Shown: in pieces, positions 45,397 to 54,602 of the stretch | Layout: each line of letters starts with the position of its first letter | How positions within the stretch are numbered: the stretch's first letter is position 1 | Assembly (NCBI RefSeq): GCF_016653635.2 | Contig: NZ_CP067420.1 | Coordinates: 1,178,501 to 1,242,500, forward strand | Direction: 5' to 3' | DNA from: Skermanella sp. TT6 | GTDB lineage: Bacteria > Pseudomonadota > Alphaproteobacteria > Azospirillales > Azospirillaceae | DNA: 64,000 nt | The notes under the pieces: model-generated | What the model was told of the DNA's origin: nothing | What the model saw: only the letters and a program-made list of their open reading frames with translations | The model's database searches: none | Translations under genes and position numbers: made by a program

Positions 45397-46461
45397 ATGG
45401 CGGGGCTTCAACAGCAGTCTGAAGAGCTTGTCGAGCTACGCCTCCGTCTGGCGACCGTCGATCAGGAGAACGAGCAGCTCCAGATCGCGCTCGAAGACGT
45501 GACGAGGCGTCTCGATGCCATTGCCGAGGAGAGTTCCGCTCTGCAGGCGGAGCGCCGGGACCTGATCGCCGACAATGCCCATCTGCGCCATCTGCTGGCA
45601 CAGAGCCAAGCCCGTTTTCTGGAAGCGCAGGTGTCGGCCGGCCGGGACAGCCAGCGCCCGCGGACAGGGCTGGAGGGCGAGATATCGATCCTGAACGAGG
45701 AGCTGCAGGTTTCCCTGGAGGAGCTTCAGGTCACCGCGGAGGAGCTGGAAAACGCCAACGCCGCCCTGCGGGTAGCGAACGAGACGCTGGAAAGGCAGGT
45801 GGCGGAGCGGACCGCCAACCTGGATCTCGCCGTGGCCGAGCGCGACGCCCTGATCGGCCGCAAGGACCTGCTGATCCGCGAGGTGGACCATCGGGTCAAG
45901 AACAGCCTGCAGATGGTCATGAGCCTGCTGCGGATCCAGGCGCGCAGTGCCGCCGATGCGGCCACCCGGCAGGCGCTGCAGACCGCGGTGATGCGCATCC
46001 AGGCGATCGCCCAGGTCCACAGCATGCTCCATGCCCGCAACAGTGCCGAGGGCGTCGCCTTCCACGAGTACCTGGACGAGATCTGCACCTTCCTCGGCGA
46101 AACCCTGGGCGTGGATGGCCGCCGGCGGAGGCTGGAGGTCGAGGCCGATGCCATCGAAGTCCCCACGGATCTCGCGATCCCGCTGGCGCTGGTAACCGCC
46201 GAACTGGTGACCAACGCCTTCCGCCATGCCTTCGGCGGCGAGACAGGCAGCGTCCGGGTTTGTTTTCGCCGCTCGGCCGGAGGCGGCGTGGAACTCATGG
46301 TCGCCGACGACGGCTGCGGCCTGCCCGCGGATTTCGACTGGTCGCACGGCAAGGGCCTGGGATTGCAGGTGGTGAAGGCGATGGCCGAACAGGTCGGGGG
46401 CCGCGTGGACGTCGCCCGGCAGGACGGTACCCGCTTCATCCTGAAGCTGCCCTTGCCGTGA
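45397..46461 (+). CDS. Soluble sensor histidine kinase, HisKA_2/HWE type
   Basis: A 354-residue kinase without membrane segments. Residues 1-150 are a long coiled coil, including LNEELQVSLEELQVTAEELE, similar to that in the CheR-PAS protein. The dimerisation/phospho-His box is REVDHRVKNSLQMVMSLLRI with His165. The ATPase domain has ALVTAELVTNAFRHAF (N box), VADDGCGLP and GKGLGLQVVKAM. It lacks its own sensor, so it may take input from the PAS domains encoded upstream through coiled-coil contact. Confidence 0.87.
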   Translation: MAGLQQQSEELVELRLRLATVDQENEQLQIALEDVTRRLDAIAEESSALQAERRDLIADNAHLRHLLAQSQARFLEAQVSAGRDSQRPRTGLEGEISILNEELQVSLEELQVTAEELENANAALRVANETLERQVAERTANLDLAVAERDALIGRKDLLIREVDHRVKNSLQMVMSLLRIQARSAADAATRQALQTAVMRIQAIAQVHSMLHARNSAEGVAFHEYLDEICTFLGETLGVDGRRRRLEVEADAIEVPTDLAIPLALVTAELVTNAFRHAFGGETGSVRVCFRRSAGGGVELMVADDGCGLPADFDWSHGKGLGLQVVKAMAEQVGGRVDVARQDGTRFILKLPLP

Positions 46462-46500
46462 CGCCGTGATCCGGCGCGATTGCGGCGGTTCGCCCCTGTT

Positions 46501-46980
46501 GATCCACGGCTGTCCGGCACGGCGATTGCCTATTTTGCGAAAGGATTAATCGCGGGCAGAAACACTCCGTTTTCGTCATGGCCGGACTTGATCCGGCCAT
46601 CGTTCGCGGGAAGCATCGAAGCCTCCGTGCCTTGAGATCCGCGGGTCAAGCCCTCGGATGACGAACCGAAGGAGAAAACAGTCGCTTGAAATGTTCTCAA
46701 TGGTTGATTAGCAACAACCTTGCCGGACAGCCGTGGACTTGATCCGGGCATCTCTCCGCACAGCGGCGTTGATGAGGCCTGCAAGCGATGACCGGGTCAA
46801 GCCCGGTCATGACGACAAAAAAGAGGAAAACGCCGCCAGAAAAGCGTGCCCTGGTTGATTAGGCAGTCATCGTGCCGGACAGCCGTGGATCAAGTCCGGG
46901 GATGACGATTAAGGGAAGACGAAATATTCTGCGAATCATCTTCAGGTTGATAAGTAACAACAGTGCCGGACAGTCGTGGC
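46501..46980. repeat. REP-like repeat array, family B
   Basis: About 480 bases of alternating palindromes in the 665-base gap 46462-47126. Perfect 23-bp palindromes occur at 46578-46600 (ATGGCCGGACTTGATCCGG core) and 46788-46810 (ATGACCGGGTCAAGCCCGG core), with degenerate ones near 46645 and 46885. The linked motif CCGGACAGCCGTGGA/TCAAG appears at about 46505, 46722, 46875 and 46965. No gene is credible in this gap. Same modules as at 7065-7330. Confidence 0.85.
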
Positions 46981-47074
46981 CTGCGTCAGTAAATCGTGCG
47001 GATTGGAGAGAGGTGGGATGACTTGAGCGGAGGGTGGCGCTTGGATAGTTCCTGGCGAAGCACCGGACCATAGC

Positions 47075-47106
47075 AAGGCCTCGGATCTTCCGAGGCCTTT
47101 GCTTTT
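47075..47106 (+). terminator. Terminator-like hairpin next to ubiG
   Basis: GGCCTCGG (47078-47085) pairs with CCGAGGCC (47090-47097), tetraloop-like ATCT/T, extended by flanking GCAA and TTTGC. A T-rich tail TTTGCTTTT follows on the plus strand only. No plus-strand gene precedes it, so it may end a small transcript or serve as a 3' structure for ubiG. Confidence 0.5.
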
Positions 47107-47126
47107 CGTGCCGTGGGTTTCCCAGG

Positions 47127-47936
47127 TCAGTCGTCGGCGCTGGCCCACAGCATGTAGTTGGTGTCCAGGTCGCGCCGGCTCAGCGAGAACTCGTCCCGCA
47201 GCGGGTTATAGACCACCCCGGTGATGTCGCGCACCTTGACCCCGTGGGGGCGAAGTCCCGCCGCCAGTTCCGAGGGCTTCAGGAACTTGCGCCAGTCATG
47301 GGTGCCGCGGGGGAGCCAGCGGAGCACGTATTCGGCCCCGACGATCGCCAGCGCGAAGGATTTCGGCGTGCGGTTGATGGTCGCAAGGAACAGCATGCTC
47401 CCCGGATCTCCGCCCGGCTTCATCAGGGTGCAGAGGGAACGCAGGAACAGCGGCACGTCGGCCACGTGCTCGACCACTTCCAGCGCCAGCACCACGTCGA
47501 ACCGTTCGCCCGAGTCCGCCAGGTCCTCCGCCGTGGTGTGGCGGTAATCGACGCTCACGCCGGATTCCTCGGCGTGGAGCGCCGCCACCTTGACGTTCCG
47601 CTCGGCCGCGTCGATGCCGACCACCTCCGCCCCCAGCCTGGCGAGCGGTTCGGCCAGCAGGCCGCCGCCGCAGCCGATGTCGACGAAGCGCAGTCCTGCG
47701 AGAGGGCGCGGGGCGGCGGGGTCGCGGCCGAACCGGGCGCATACCGCGTCGCGGATATAGCCGATTCGGATGGGATTGTACTTGTGCAGCGGCTTGAACT
47801 TGCCGCGCGGGTCCCACCACTGCGCCGCGATGGCGCTGAAACGGGCGATCTCCCCGGCATCGACCGTGCCGCCGGAAGGTGCTGCGGCCGAGGCCGTGAC
47901 GCGGGAAGTTGCTGAGGCGGTGCTTGTGGCAGACAT
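47127..47936 (-). CDS. ubiG: Ubiquinone biosynthesis O-methyltransferase
   Basis: A 269-residue S-adenosylmethionine-dependent methyltransferase performing both O-methylations in ubiquinone synthesis. SAM motif [19 protein letters not shown], and family-specific [52 protein letters not shown] and [20 protein letters not shown] 47936 is chosen for AGGAA upstream; the frame is open to 47993. Divergent from lysC. Confidence 0.95.
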   Translation of the reverse strand: MSATSTASATSRVTASAAAPSGGTVDAGEIARFSAIAAQWWDPRGKFKPLHKYNPIRIGYIRDAVCARFGRDPAAPRPLAGLRFVDIGCGGGLLAEPLARLGAEVVGIDAAERNVKVAALHAEESGVSVDYRHTTAEDLADSGERFDVVLALEVVEHVADVPLFLRSLCTLMKPGGDPGSMLFLATINRTPKSFALAIVGAEYVLRWLPRGTHDWRKFLKPSELAAGLRPHGVKVRDITGVVYNPLRDEFSLSRRDLDTNYMLWASADD

Positions 47937-48195
47937 GGGTATGTTCCTGGGTGCCGGTTGCTGCCGGATGCGACTGGAAGTCAGTCGGGGCAAGCTTGCT
48001 TCGCTTCCCCCGAGATAGTATGGATACCCCGCCTTGCTGCGGCAATGGAACCGCCTGTTCGCCGGTACCCGACCAAACCGGTCCCCGATCGATCCGGGCT
48101 GATCGGTCCGGATGCGTGATCATCAGATCCGTTTTGAACTGGGGCAGGGCCGCCGGGCAGCGGGCAGACTGGTCAGGTGGTGGGGCTTCAAGGCA

Positions 48196-49431
48196 ATGGC
48201 GCGGATCGTTTTGAAATTCGGCGGCACATCGGTCGGCGACATCGACCGCATCAAGAATGTGGCGCGCAAGGTTAAGGCGGAAGTCGACGCCGGCCATCAG
48301 GTCGCGGTCGTGGTCTCGGCCATGTCGGGCGTCACCAACAAGCTGGTGGAATACTGCGCCGGCATCAGCCCGCTGCACGACGCGCGGGAATACGACGCCG
48401 TCGTCGCCTCGGGCGAACAGGTGACCAGCGGCCTGACCGCCCTGGCGCTGCAGGAACTGGGCATCCCCGCGCGATCCTGGCAGGGCTGGCAGATCCCGAT
48501 CCGGACCGACGACGTGCATGCCAAGGCGCGCATCTGCTCGATCGAGACGGAAGAGCTGGAGCGCCGGCTGTCGTCCGGCGAGGTCGCCGTGGTCGCGGGC
48601 TTCCAGGGCGTGTCGCCGAATGGCCGGATCGCGACGCTGGGCCGCGGCGGCTCCGATACGTCGGCGGTGGCGCTGGCGGCGGCGCTGAAGGCCGACCGCT
48701 GCGACATCTACACCGACGTGGACGGCGTCTACACGACGGATCCGCGCATCGTGTCGAAGGCGCGCAAGCTGTCCAAGATCACCTACGAGGAAATGCTGGA
48801 GATGGCGTCGCTGGGCGCCAAGGTGCTCCAGACCCGCTCGGTCGAAATGGCCATGAAGCACGGCGTGCGGGTGCAGGTGCTTTCCAGCTTCGAAAAGGCG
48901 GCGGGCAGCGAGCTGCCCGGTACTCTGGTTGTGGACGAGGACGAAATCGTGGAACAGGAACTGGTCAGCGGCATCGCCTACAGCCGCGACGAAGCGAAGA
49001 TCACCCTGATCGGTGTGGCCGACCGCCCCGGCGTCGCCGCCGGCCTGTTCGGCCCGCTGGCCGACTCGTCGGTCAACGTCGACATGATCGTGCAGAACGT
49101 GTCGGAGGACGGCGCCAGCACCGACATCACCTTCACGGTGTCGAAGGGCGACCTGGAGCGGGCCCGCAACGTGCTGGAGGCCGCCAAGGGCGAGCTACAG
49201 TACCGCCGCCTGCTGGCCGACAGCAACGTCGTCAAGGTGTCGGTGATCGGCGTCGGCATGCGCAGCCATGCCGGCGTCGCCCAGCGCATGTTCAAGTCGC
49301 TGGCCGAGAAGGGCATCAACATCCAGGTGATCTCGACGTCGGAGATCAAGGTCAGCGTGCTGATCGCGGAGGAATACACCGAACTGGCGCTCCGCGCCCT
49401 CCACACCGCCTACGGGCTGGACGCCGCCTGA
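48196..49431 (+). CDS. lysC: Aspartate kinase
   Basis: A 411-residue enzyme phosphorylating aspartate, the first step to lysine, threonine, methionine and diaminopimelate. The kinase domain begins MARIVLKFGGTSVGD and includes GRGGSDTSAVALAAALKAD. Two ACT domains for allosteric control follow (ITLIGVADRPGVAAGLFG and KVSVIGVGMRSHAGVAQRMF), as in lysine/threonine-inhibited aspartokinases. ATG 48196 has AAGG nearby; the frame is open upstream to 48112 but family homology starts here. Confidence 0.95.
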   Translation: MARIVLKFGGTSVGDIDRIKNVARKVKAEVDAGHQVAVVVSAMSGVTNKLVEYCAGISPLHDAREYDAVVASGEQVTSGLTALALQELGIPARSWQGWQIPIRTDDVHAKARICSIETEELERRLSSGEVAVVAGFQGVSPNGRIATLGRGGSDTSAVALAAALKADRCDIYTDVDGVYTTDPRIVSKARKLSKITYEEMLEMASLGAKVLQTRSVEMAMKHGVRVQVLSSFEKAAGSELPGTLVVDEDEIVEQELVSGIAYSRDEAKITLIGVADRPGVAAGLFGPLADSSVNVDMIVQNVSEDGASTDITFTVSKGDLERARNVLEAAKGELQYRRLLADSNVVKVSVIGVGMRSHAGVAQRMFKSLAEKGINIQVISTSEIKVSVLIAEEYTELALRALHTAYGLDAA

Positions 49432-49530
49432 CCGGCGCGCCCGACCTTGGCCCCCGATCTGGTCCCGCCGACCCGAGCTGCCAACCTGTGCCGCCGACCG
49501 TGAGAGGGTGAGCCCGATGAAGGCCCTGCC

Positions 49531-50637
49531 ATGACCCAAGCTCCCGCCCCGATGCCGGCCGAAGACCCGACGCGCGCCGCCCGCGCCCGACTTGACCGCC
49601 TGTGGAGCCGGGGACGGGCCTTCCTGGGTACCGATCTCGCGGTACTGGGCGGCGCCATGACCTGGGTCTCGGAACGGCACCTGGTGGCCGCGATCTCCAA
49701 CGGCGGGGCCTTCGGCGTGATCGCGTCCGGCTCCATGGGGCCGGAGCAGCTCGATGCCGAGATCCGGGGAACCAGGGCGCTGACCGACCGGCCGTTCGGA
49801 GTCAACCTTATCACCCTGCACTCGCGCCTGGACGAACTGATCGATGTCTGCGCCGACCACCGGGTCGGGCACGTCGTGCTGGCCGGCGGGCTGCCGTCGT
49901 CGGCCTCCATCCGGCGGATCAAGGAGCGCGGAGCCAAGGTGGTGTGCTTCGCGCCCGCCGCTTCGATCGCCCGCAAGCTGGTCAAGAGCGGCGCCGACGC
50001 CATCATGATCGAGGGGATGGAGGCGGGCGGCCATATCGGGCCGGTGTCCACGTCGGTGCTGGCGCAGGAGGTCCTGCCGGTGGTCAGCGACGTGCCGGTC
50101 TTCGTCGCCGGCGGCATCGGCCGGGGCGAGGCCATCCTGTCCTACCTGGAGATGGGGGCGGCCGGGGTCCAGCTCGGCACCCGGTTCGTCTGCGCCACGG
50201 AGTCGGTCGCCCATCCGCGCTACAAGCAGGCCTTCATCAATGCCGCGGCGCGCGACGCCGTGCCGTCCGTGCAGATCGACCCCCGTTTCCCGGTGATCCC
50301 CGTCCGGGCCTTGACCAACGAGGGGACCCGCCGGTTCCAGGCTTTCCAGGCGGAGGTGATCGAGCGGTTCAACCGGGGCGAACTGAGCCAGAAGGAAGCC
50401 CAGCTCGAGATCGAGCACTTCTGGGCCGGGGCGCTCCGGCGCGCCGTGATCGAGGGCGACGTGGAGAACGGCTCCCTGATGGCGGGCCAGAGCGTCGGCA
50501 TGGTCACCCGCGAGCAGCCGGCCTCGGAGATCCTGCGGGAGCTGGTCGAGCAGGCCGTCCGCGCGCTGGAGGCGCGCTCCGGCGCCTTCGGGAAACCGGA
50601 GTGGCGCGGCGCGACCATTCCCGGGGCGGCGGAATAG
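49531..50637 (+). CDS. NAD(P)H-dependent flavin oxidoreductase / nitronate monooxygenase family
   Basis: A 368-residue FMN TIM-barrel protein. Family motifs: LGGAMTWVSERHLVAAISNG, FGVNLI, and the catalytic-type His in IEGMEAGGHIGP, then VFVAGGIGRGEAILSYLEMG for phosphate binding of FMN. Class members oxidise alkyl nitronates or act as NADH:quinone reductases or enoyl reductases. Placed between lysC and ptsP and ending directly before the ptsP frame; its role there is unknown. Confidence 0.87.
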   Translation: MTQAPAPMPAEDPTRAARARLDRLWSRGRAFLGTDLAVLGGAMTWVSERHLVAAISNGGAFGVIASGSMGPEQLDAEIRGTRALTDRPFGVNLITLHSRLDELIDVCADHRVGHVVLAGGLPSSASIRRIKERGAKVVCFAPAASIARKLVKSGADAIMIEGMEAGGHIGPVSTSVLAQEVLPVVSDVPVFVAGGIGRGEAILSYLEMGAAGVQLGTRFVCATESVAHPRYKQAFINAAARDAVPSVQIDPRFPVIPVRALTNEGTRRFQAFQAEVIERFNRGELSQKEAQLEIEHFWAGALRRAVIEGDVENGSLMAGQSVGMVTREQPASEILRELVEQAVRALEARSGAFGKPEWRGATIPGAAE

Positions 50638-50793
50638 ATGACTGACGCTCCGGGGCAGGGAACCCCGGCGCGGGATGCACCGGGACCGGGCCATTCCATG
50701 GGTGGTGCCATGGACGGCGGAACCCAGGGCGACGGGACCCGCCACGATGGAACCCAGGACAACGGAACCTACGGGACGGAACAGGGAGCGACC

Positions 50794-53046
50794 ATGCCCG
50801 GTATAACGTCTCGGCGCCTGCTGGCGCGGCTGCGCGACGTGATGGCCGGCTCCGGCTCGGCGCAGCACAGGCTGGACAAGATCGTCACGCTGATCGGGGC
50901 GGAGATGGGAGCGGATGTCTGCTCCTGCTACGTCATGCGCGCCGGCGACATCCTGGAACTGTTCGCCACCGTCGGCCTGAACCAGTCGGCCGTCCACAAG
51001 ACCCGGCTGCGGGTCGGGGAGGGGCTGGTGGGCGACATCGCCGCCCATGCCCGGCCGGTGGCCCTGGCCAACGCGCCGTCCCATCCCAATTTCGCCTACC
51101 GCCCCGAAACCGGGGAGGAAGCCTTCCTGTCGCTGATGGGCGTGCCGATCCTGCGCGGCGGACGGGTGCGCGGCGTGCTGGTGATCCAGCACAAGGACAA
51201 GCGCGTCTATTTCGAGGAGGAGGTCGAGACCCTCCAGACCATCGCGATGGTGGTGGCCGAGCTGACCGCCGGCGGCGAACTGGTCAGCCAGCAGGAGATC
51301 TCGGCGGTCGCCGATGCGGCCCTGCTGCCGACCCGGCTCGAGGGCGTCGGGCTGAACCGCGGGCTGGCCATGGGACTGGCGGTGCTGCACCGTCCGCAGC
51401 TGACCATCCGCCAGATGGTGGCCGAGGATCCCGACGTGGAGATCGAGCGCTTCCGCAAGGCGCTCGAGGGGATGCATACCGCGCTCGACGACCTGCTGCG
51501 CGCTTCCAGCGTCGAGGGCGGCGAGCACCACGACATCCTGGAGACCTACCGGATGTTCGCCGAGGACCGCGGCTGGCTGTCGCGCATCCGCGAGGCGATC
51601 CGGAACGGCCTGACCGCCGAGGCGGCCGTCCAGCGGGTGCAGAACGACACCCGCGCGCGCATGAGCCAGATGCACGATCCCTATTTCCGGGAGCGGCTGC
51701 TCGACCTGGACGACCTGACCAACCGGCTGCTCCAGCACCTGGCTGGAAAGGAGTCGCTGGCCTCGGCCAACCTGCCGGACGACGTCGTCCTGGTCGCCCG
51801 CTCGATGGGGCCGGCCGAACTGCTCGACTACGACAGGCGCCGGCTCAGGGCGCTGGTGCTGGAGGAAGGGTCGGCGTCGAGCCACGTGGCGATCGTCGCC
51901 CGGGCGCTGGACATCCCCGTGGTCGGGCAGTGCACCGACGTGCTGACCCGGATCGAGCCGCTGGACCAGCTGATCGTCGACGGCGACAACGCCCAGGTGC
52001 TGGTCCGCCCGGCGGAGGACATCCAGGATGCCTTCCACAACAGCATGACGGTGCGCGCCCAGCGCAAGCGCCTCTATGCCGAGACGATCCACCAGCCGGC
52101 GGTGTCGCTGGACGGCGTGGAGGTCTCCGTCAACCTGAATTGCGGGCTGCTGATCGACCTGCAGCATCTGGACGATACCGGCGCCGCCGGGGTGGGGCTC
52201 TACCGGACCGAGATCCCCTTCATGATCCGGTCGGAATATCCCGGCGTGGACGCCCAGACGGAACTGTACGGCCGGGTGCTGGAGCTGATCGGGGCCCGGC
52301 CGATCGTCTTCCGCACGCTGGATGTGGGAGGCGACAAGAGCCTGCCCTATTTCGCCGACCAGGAGCAGGAGAACCCCGCCCTGGGCTGGCGCGCCATCCG
52401 GATCGGCCTGGACCGCCCGGCCATGCTGCGCCAGCAGCTTAGGGCGCTGCTGCGCGCCTCCGGCGGGCGGGAAATGCGGGTCATGTTCCCGATGATCAGC
52501 GAATGCGCCGAGTTCGAGGACGCCCGCGCCGTGCTGGACCTGGAGATGGAGCGGCTGGTCAGACGCGGCGGCGTTCCGCCGGCCCGCGTGCTGGTCGGGG
52601 CCATGCTGGAGGTTCCCTCCCTGGTCTGGCACCTGCCGGCGCTGCTGCCGCGGCTGGACTTCCTCTCGGTCGGGTCGAACGACCTGATGCAGTACATGTT
52701 CGCGGCCGACCGCGGCAATCCGCGGATCAACACCCGGTACGACCCGCTGTCGCCGCCGATGCTGACCATGTTCCGTCATCTCGTCGGCCTGTGCGAAGAG
52801 GCCGGCGTTCCGATCAGCATATGCGGCGAAATGGCCGGCCGGCCGCTCGATGCCATGGCCTTGCTGGGCGTCGGGTTCCGCAGCCTGTCCATGTCGCCGC
52901 CGGCGGTCGGCCCGGTCAAGACGATGCTGCGCAGCCTGAACGTGTCGCAATTACGCGAGTATATAGAAACCCTCTATCCCGTGCGCGATCACAGCCTGCG
53001 GGAAAAGCTTCGTTCATTTGCGATAGATCATGGGGTCATGATCTAA
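50794..53046 (+). CDS. ptsP: Phosphoenolpyruvate-protein phosphotransferase PtsP (EI-Ntr)
   Basis: A 750-residue first enzyme of the nitrogen phosphotransferase system. N-terminal GAF domain (about 20-165; binds glutamine in relatives), then PEP-utilising domains with the phospho-His near 364 in GSASSHVAIVARALDIPVVG and C-terminal PEP barrel (RTLDVGGDKSLPYF; SVGSNDLMQYMFAADRGN; ISICGEMAGRP). ATG 50794 is preceded by GGGAG and begins family homology (MPGITSRRLLARLRDVM). The frame opens at ATG 50638 with a low-complexity Gly/Thr/Asp segment that is probably not translated. Confidence 0.93.
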   Translation: MPGITSRRLLARLRDVMAGSGSAQHRLDKIVTLIGAEMGADVCSCYVMRAGDILELFATVGLNQSAVHKTRLRVGEGLVGDIAAHARPVALANAPSHPNFAYRPETGEEAFLSLMGVPILRGGRVRGVLVIQHKDKRVYFEEEVETLQTIAMVVAELTAGGELVSQQEISAVADAALLPTRLEGVGLNRGLAMGLAVLHRPQLTIRQMVAEDPDVEIERFRKALEGMHTALDDLLRASSVEGGEHHDILETYRMFAEDRGWLSRIREAIRNGLTAEAAVQRVQNDTRARMSQMHDPYFRERLLDLDDLTNRLLQHLAGKESLASANLPDDVVLVARSMGPAELLDYDRRRLRALVLEEGSASSHVAIVARALDIPVVGQCTDVLTRIEPLDQLIVDGDNAQVLVRPAEDIQDAFHNSMTVRAQRKRLYAETIHQPAVSLDGVEVSVNLNCGLLIDLQHLDDTGAAGVGLYRTEIPFMIRSEYPGVDAQTELYGRVLELIGARPIVFRTLDVGGDKSLPYFADQEQENPALGWRAIRIGLDRPAMLRQQLRALLRASGGREMRVMFPMISECAEFEDARAVLDLEMERLVRRGGVPPARVLVGAMLEVPSLVWHLPALLPRLDFLSVGSNDLMQYMFAADRGNPRINTRYDPLSPPMLTMFRHLVGLCEEAGVPISICGEMAGRPLDAMALLGVGFRSLSMSPPAVGPVKTMLRSLNVSQLREYIETLYPVRDHSLREKLRSFAIDHGVMI

Positions 53047-53161
53047 TTCATTGCATTCCGCTTGGAAAGTTTGTTACAACTTCGGCGACAGTGACGGGGC
53101 GGTTTGCGTGACTTCGCCTGCCGCCTGATCATGGACTCAGTGCGGGAAGACGGCTGACGGT

Positions 53162-54442
53162 ATGGGCGACACCAGACCTAGGAAACTCCACATCGTCGAG
53201 GAAGGCCGGAGCGGGCAGGGATCCGCGCCCCGCGTGTTCCCGGGTTCCGACGAGCCCCGGGTCGGCGACGTGCTGCGCAGCCGCCGCCTCTCGCTCGGCT
53301 ACGACCTCCAGGAGGTCGCGGTGGCCCTGCGCATCCGGTTCGCCTATCTGGAGGCGATCGAGGAGGGGCGGTTCAACGACCTGCCCGGCGCCACCTATGT
53401 GTCCGGTTTCCTGCGCACCTACGCGGAGCATCTCGGGCTCGATCCCCAGATGGTGCTGCGCCGCTTCAAGGAGGAAAGCTCGGGCGCGCTGACCGCCAAG
53501 CCGGAGCTCTACCTGCCCAAGCCGGTGCCCGAAGGCCGCATTCCCGGCGGAGCGCTTCTGCTGGTCGCGGTGCTGCTGGCCGGCGCCGCCTATGGGGGCT
53601 GGTACTATGTCAATTCCACCGGCCGCGACCTGGTCGATCTGGTGCCCGAACTGCCGGATCGGATCGCCAGCGCGCTGAACGTCGCGCCGGCCGCACCGCC
53701 TCCCGGGCTGGTCGTTCCGGTCACCCCGTCCGAGCCCGGCCCGCCCGCGCCCGACAGCCGGACGGCCGAAGCGCCGCCCGCGGCGGCCATCCCGGCTCCC
53801 GCGCCGGCGGTCCCCCCGCCGGCGCCTCCCGCCGCGGCACCCCAGGCCGCTCCGCCATCCACGGCGGCGACGCCGGCTCCGGCTCCCGCCCCGCCGTCCG
53901 CACCCGCCGCCGTGGCTGCCGCGACCGGGGCCAACGCCGAGGAAGCCGAGGAGGAAGAGAGCCCGATCGTCGAGTCGACTCCGATCGCGCCGCCGAACGG
54001 CGACCCCCGCGCCGCGCAGGCGTCGGAGACGGGCGCCCGGCCTCCCGGCGCTTCGCCCGCGATCCCCGCTCCCCCGGCCGCACCGGGCCAGGTCGCCGCT
54101 TTGCCGATGCCGCCGGCGCCTCCGGCCGCTCCGGAAGCGGGGCAGGGGGATGCCCGGATCTACGGGGCGATCAACGGGCAGTCCCGCATCCAGATCCGGG
54201 CGACCCAGGACAGTTGGATCCAGGTGCGGGACGGGACCGGCGACCTGCTGATGACCCGCGTGCTCCGCCCCGGCGACGTCTACCGCGTGCCCGACCAGCC
54301 CGGCCTGCGGATGGTCACCGGCAATGCCGGCGGCCTGATGGTCTCGGTCGACGGCGGGCAGGGCAGCGCCCTGGGCGCCCAGGGACAGGTGATGCGCGAC
54401 GTCCAACTGGATCCGCAGCGGTTCGCCGCCGGGGTGCGCTGA
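53162..54442 (+). CDS. RodZ-like protein: HTH, transmembrane segment, Pro/Ala linker, DUF4115
   Basis: A 426-residue bitopic membrane protein. Residues about 35-100 form a RodZ-type helix-turn-helix (VGDVLRSRRLSLGYDLQEVA, ATYVSGFLRTYAEHLGLDP). One transmembrane helix at about 126-147 (GGALLLVAVLLAGAAYGGW). Then about 180 residues of Pro/Ala-rich periplasmic linker, and a C-terminal DUF4115 beta domain (IRATQDSWIQVRDGTGDLLM, RVLRPGDVYRVPDQPGLRMV). RodZ links MreB to the envelope and sets rod shape. Gene order before ispG is also common for rodZ-like genes. Confidence 0.85.
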   Translation: MGDTRPRKLHIVEEGRSGQGSAPRVFPGSDEPRVGDVLRSRRLSLGYDLQEVAVALRIRFAYLEAIEEGRFNDLPGATYVSGFLRTYAEHLGLDPQMVLRRFKEESSGALTAKPELYLPKPVPEGRIPGGALLLVAVLLAGAAYGGWYYVNSTGRDLVDLVPELPDRIASALNVAPAAPPPGLVVPVTPSEPGPPAPDSRTAEAPPAAAIPAPAPAVPPPAPPAAAPQAAPPSTAATPAPAPAPPSAPAAVAAATGANAEEAEEEESPIVESTPIAPPNGDPRAAQASETGARPPGASPAIPAPPAAPGQVAALPMPPAPPAAPEAGQGDARIYGAINGQSRIQIRATQDSWIQVRDGTGDLLMTRVLRPGDVYRVPDQPGLRMVTGNAGGLMVSVDGGQGSALGAQGQVMRDVQLDPQRFAAGVR

Positions 54443-54560
54443 CCCGGGGGTCTTGCCCCGGACTTGCCCTTGACCGGGGGCATGCGCGTCCGCACTTTAG
54501 CGTCAGGCGTCCCTGCGCCTGCCCTCGTGCCCGCGTCCCCCGGGGGCGCCTGTTACCCCC

Positions 54561-54576
54561 GCGCCCTTTCGGGCGC
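54561..54576 (+). terminator. Short hairpin between the RodZ-like gene and ispG
   Basis: GCGCCC-TTTC-GGGCGC, followed by ATGTCAAAATTG. It ends 26 bases before the ispG start. Too little T for a proper terminator; it may be a leader hairpin or attenuator. Confidence 0.35.
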
Positions 54577-54602
54577 ATGTCAAAATTGTCGAAAGCCAGT
54601 CC

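Noticed and set aside
46501-46980. Attachment site or insertion sequence in the repeat gap
   Set aside because: No transposase, integrase or tRNA gene is present; the pattern is that of REP-type palindromes.
46981-47110. A second small-RNA gene ending at the 47075 hairpin
   Set aside because: The hairpin and T-rich tail are real, but no convincing promoter was found upstream, so only the hairpin is listed.
49195-52950. A 1251-codon open frame on the minus strand
   Set aside because: It runs antisense through lysC, the nitronate monooxygenase and ptsP. Long antisense frames are expected at this GC content, and its product is His/Gln/Arg/Gly-rich without domains.
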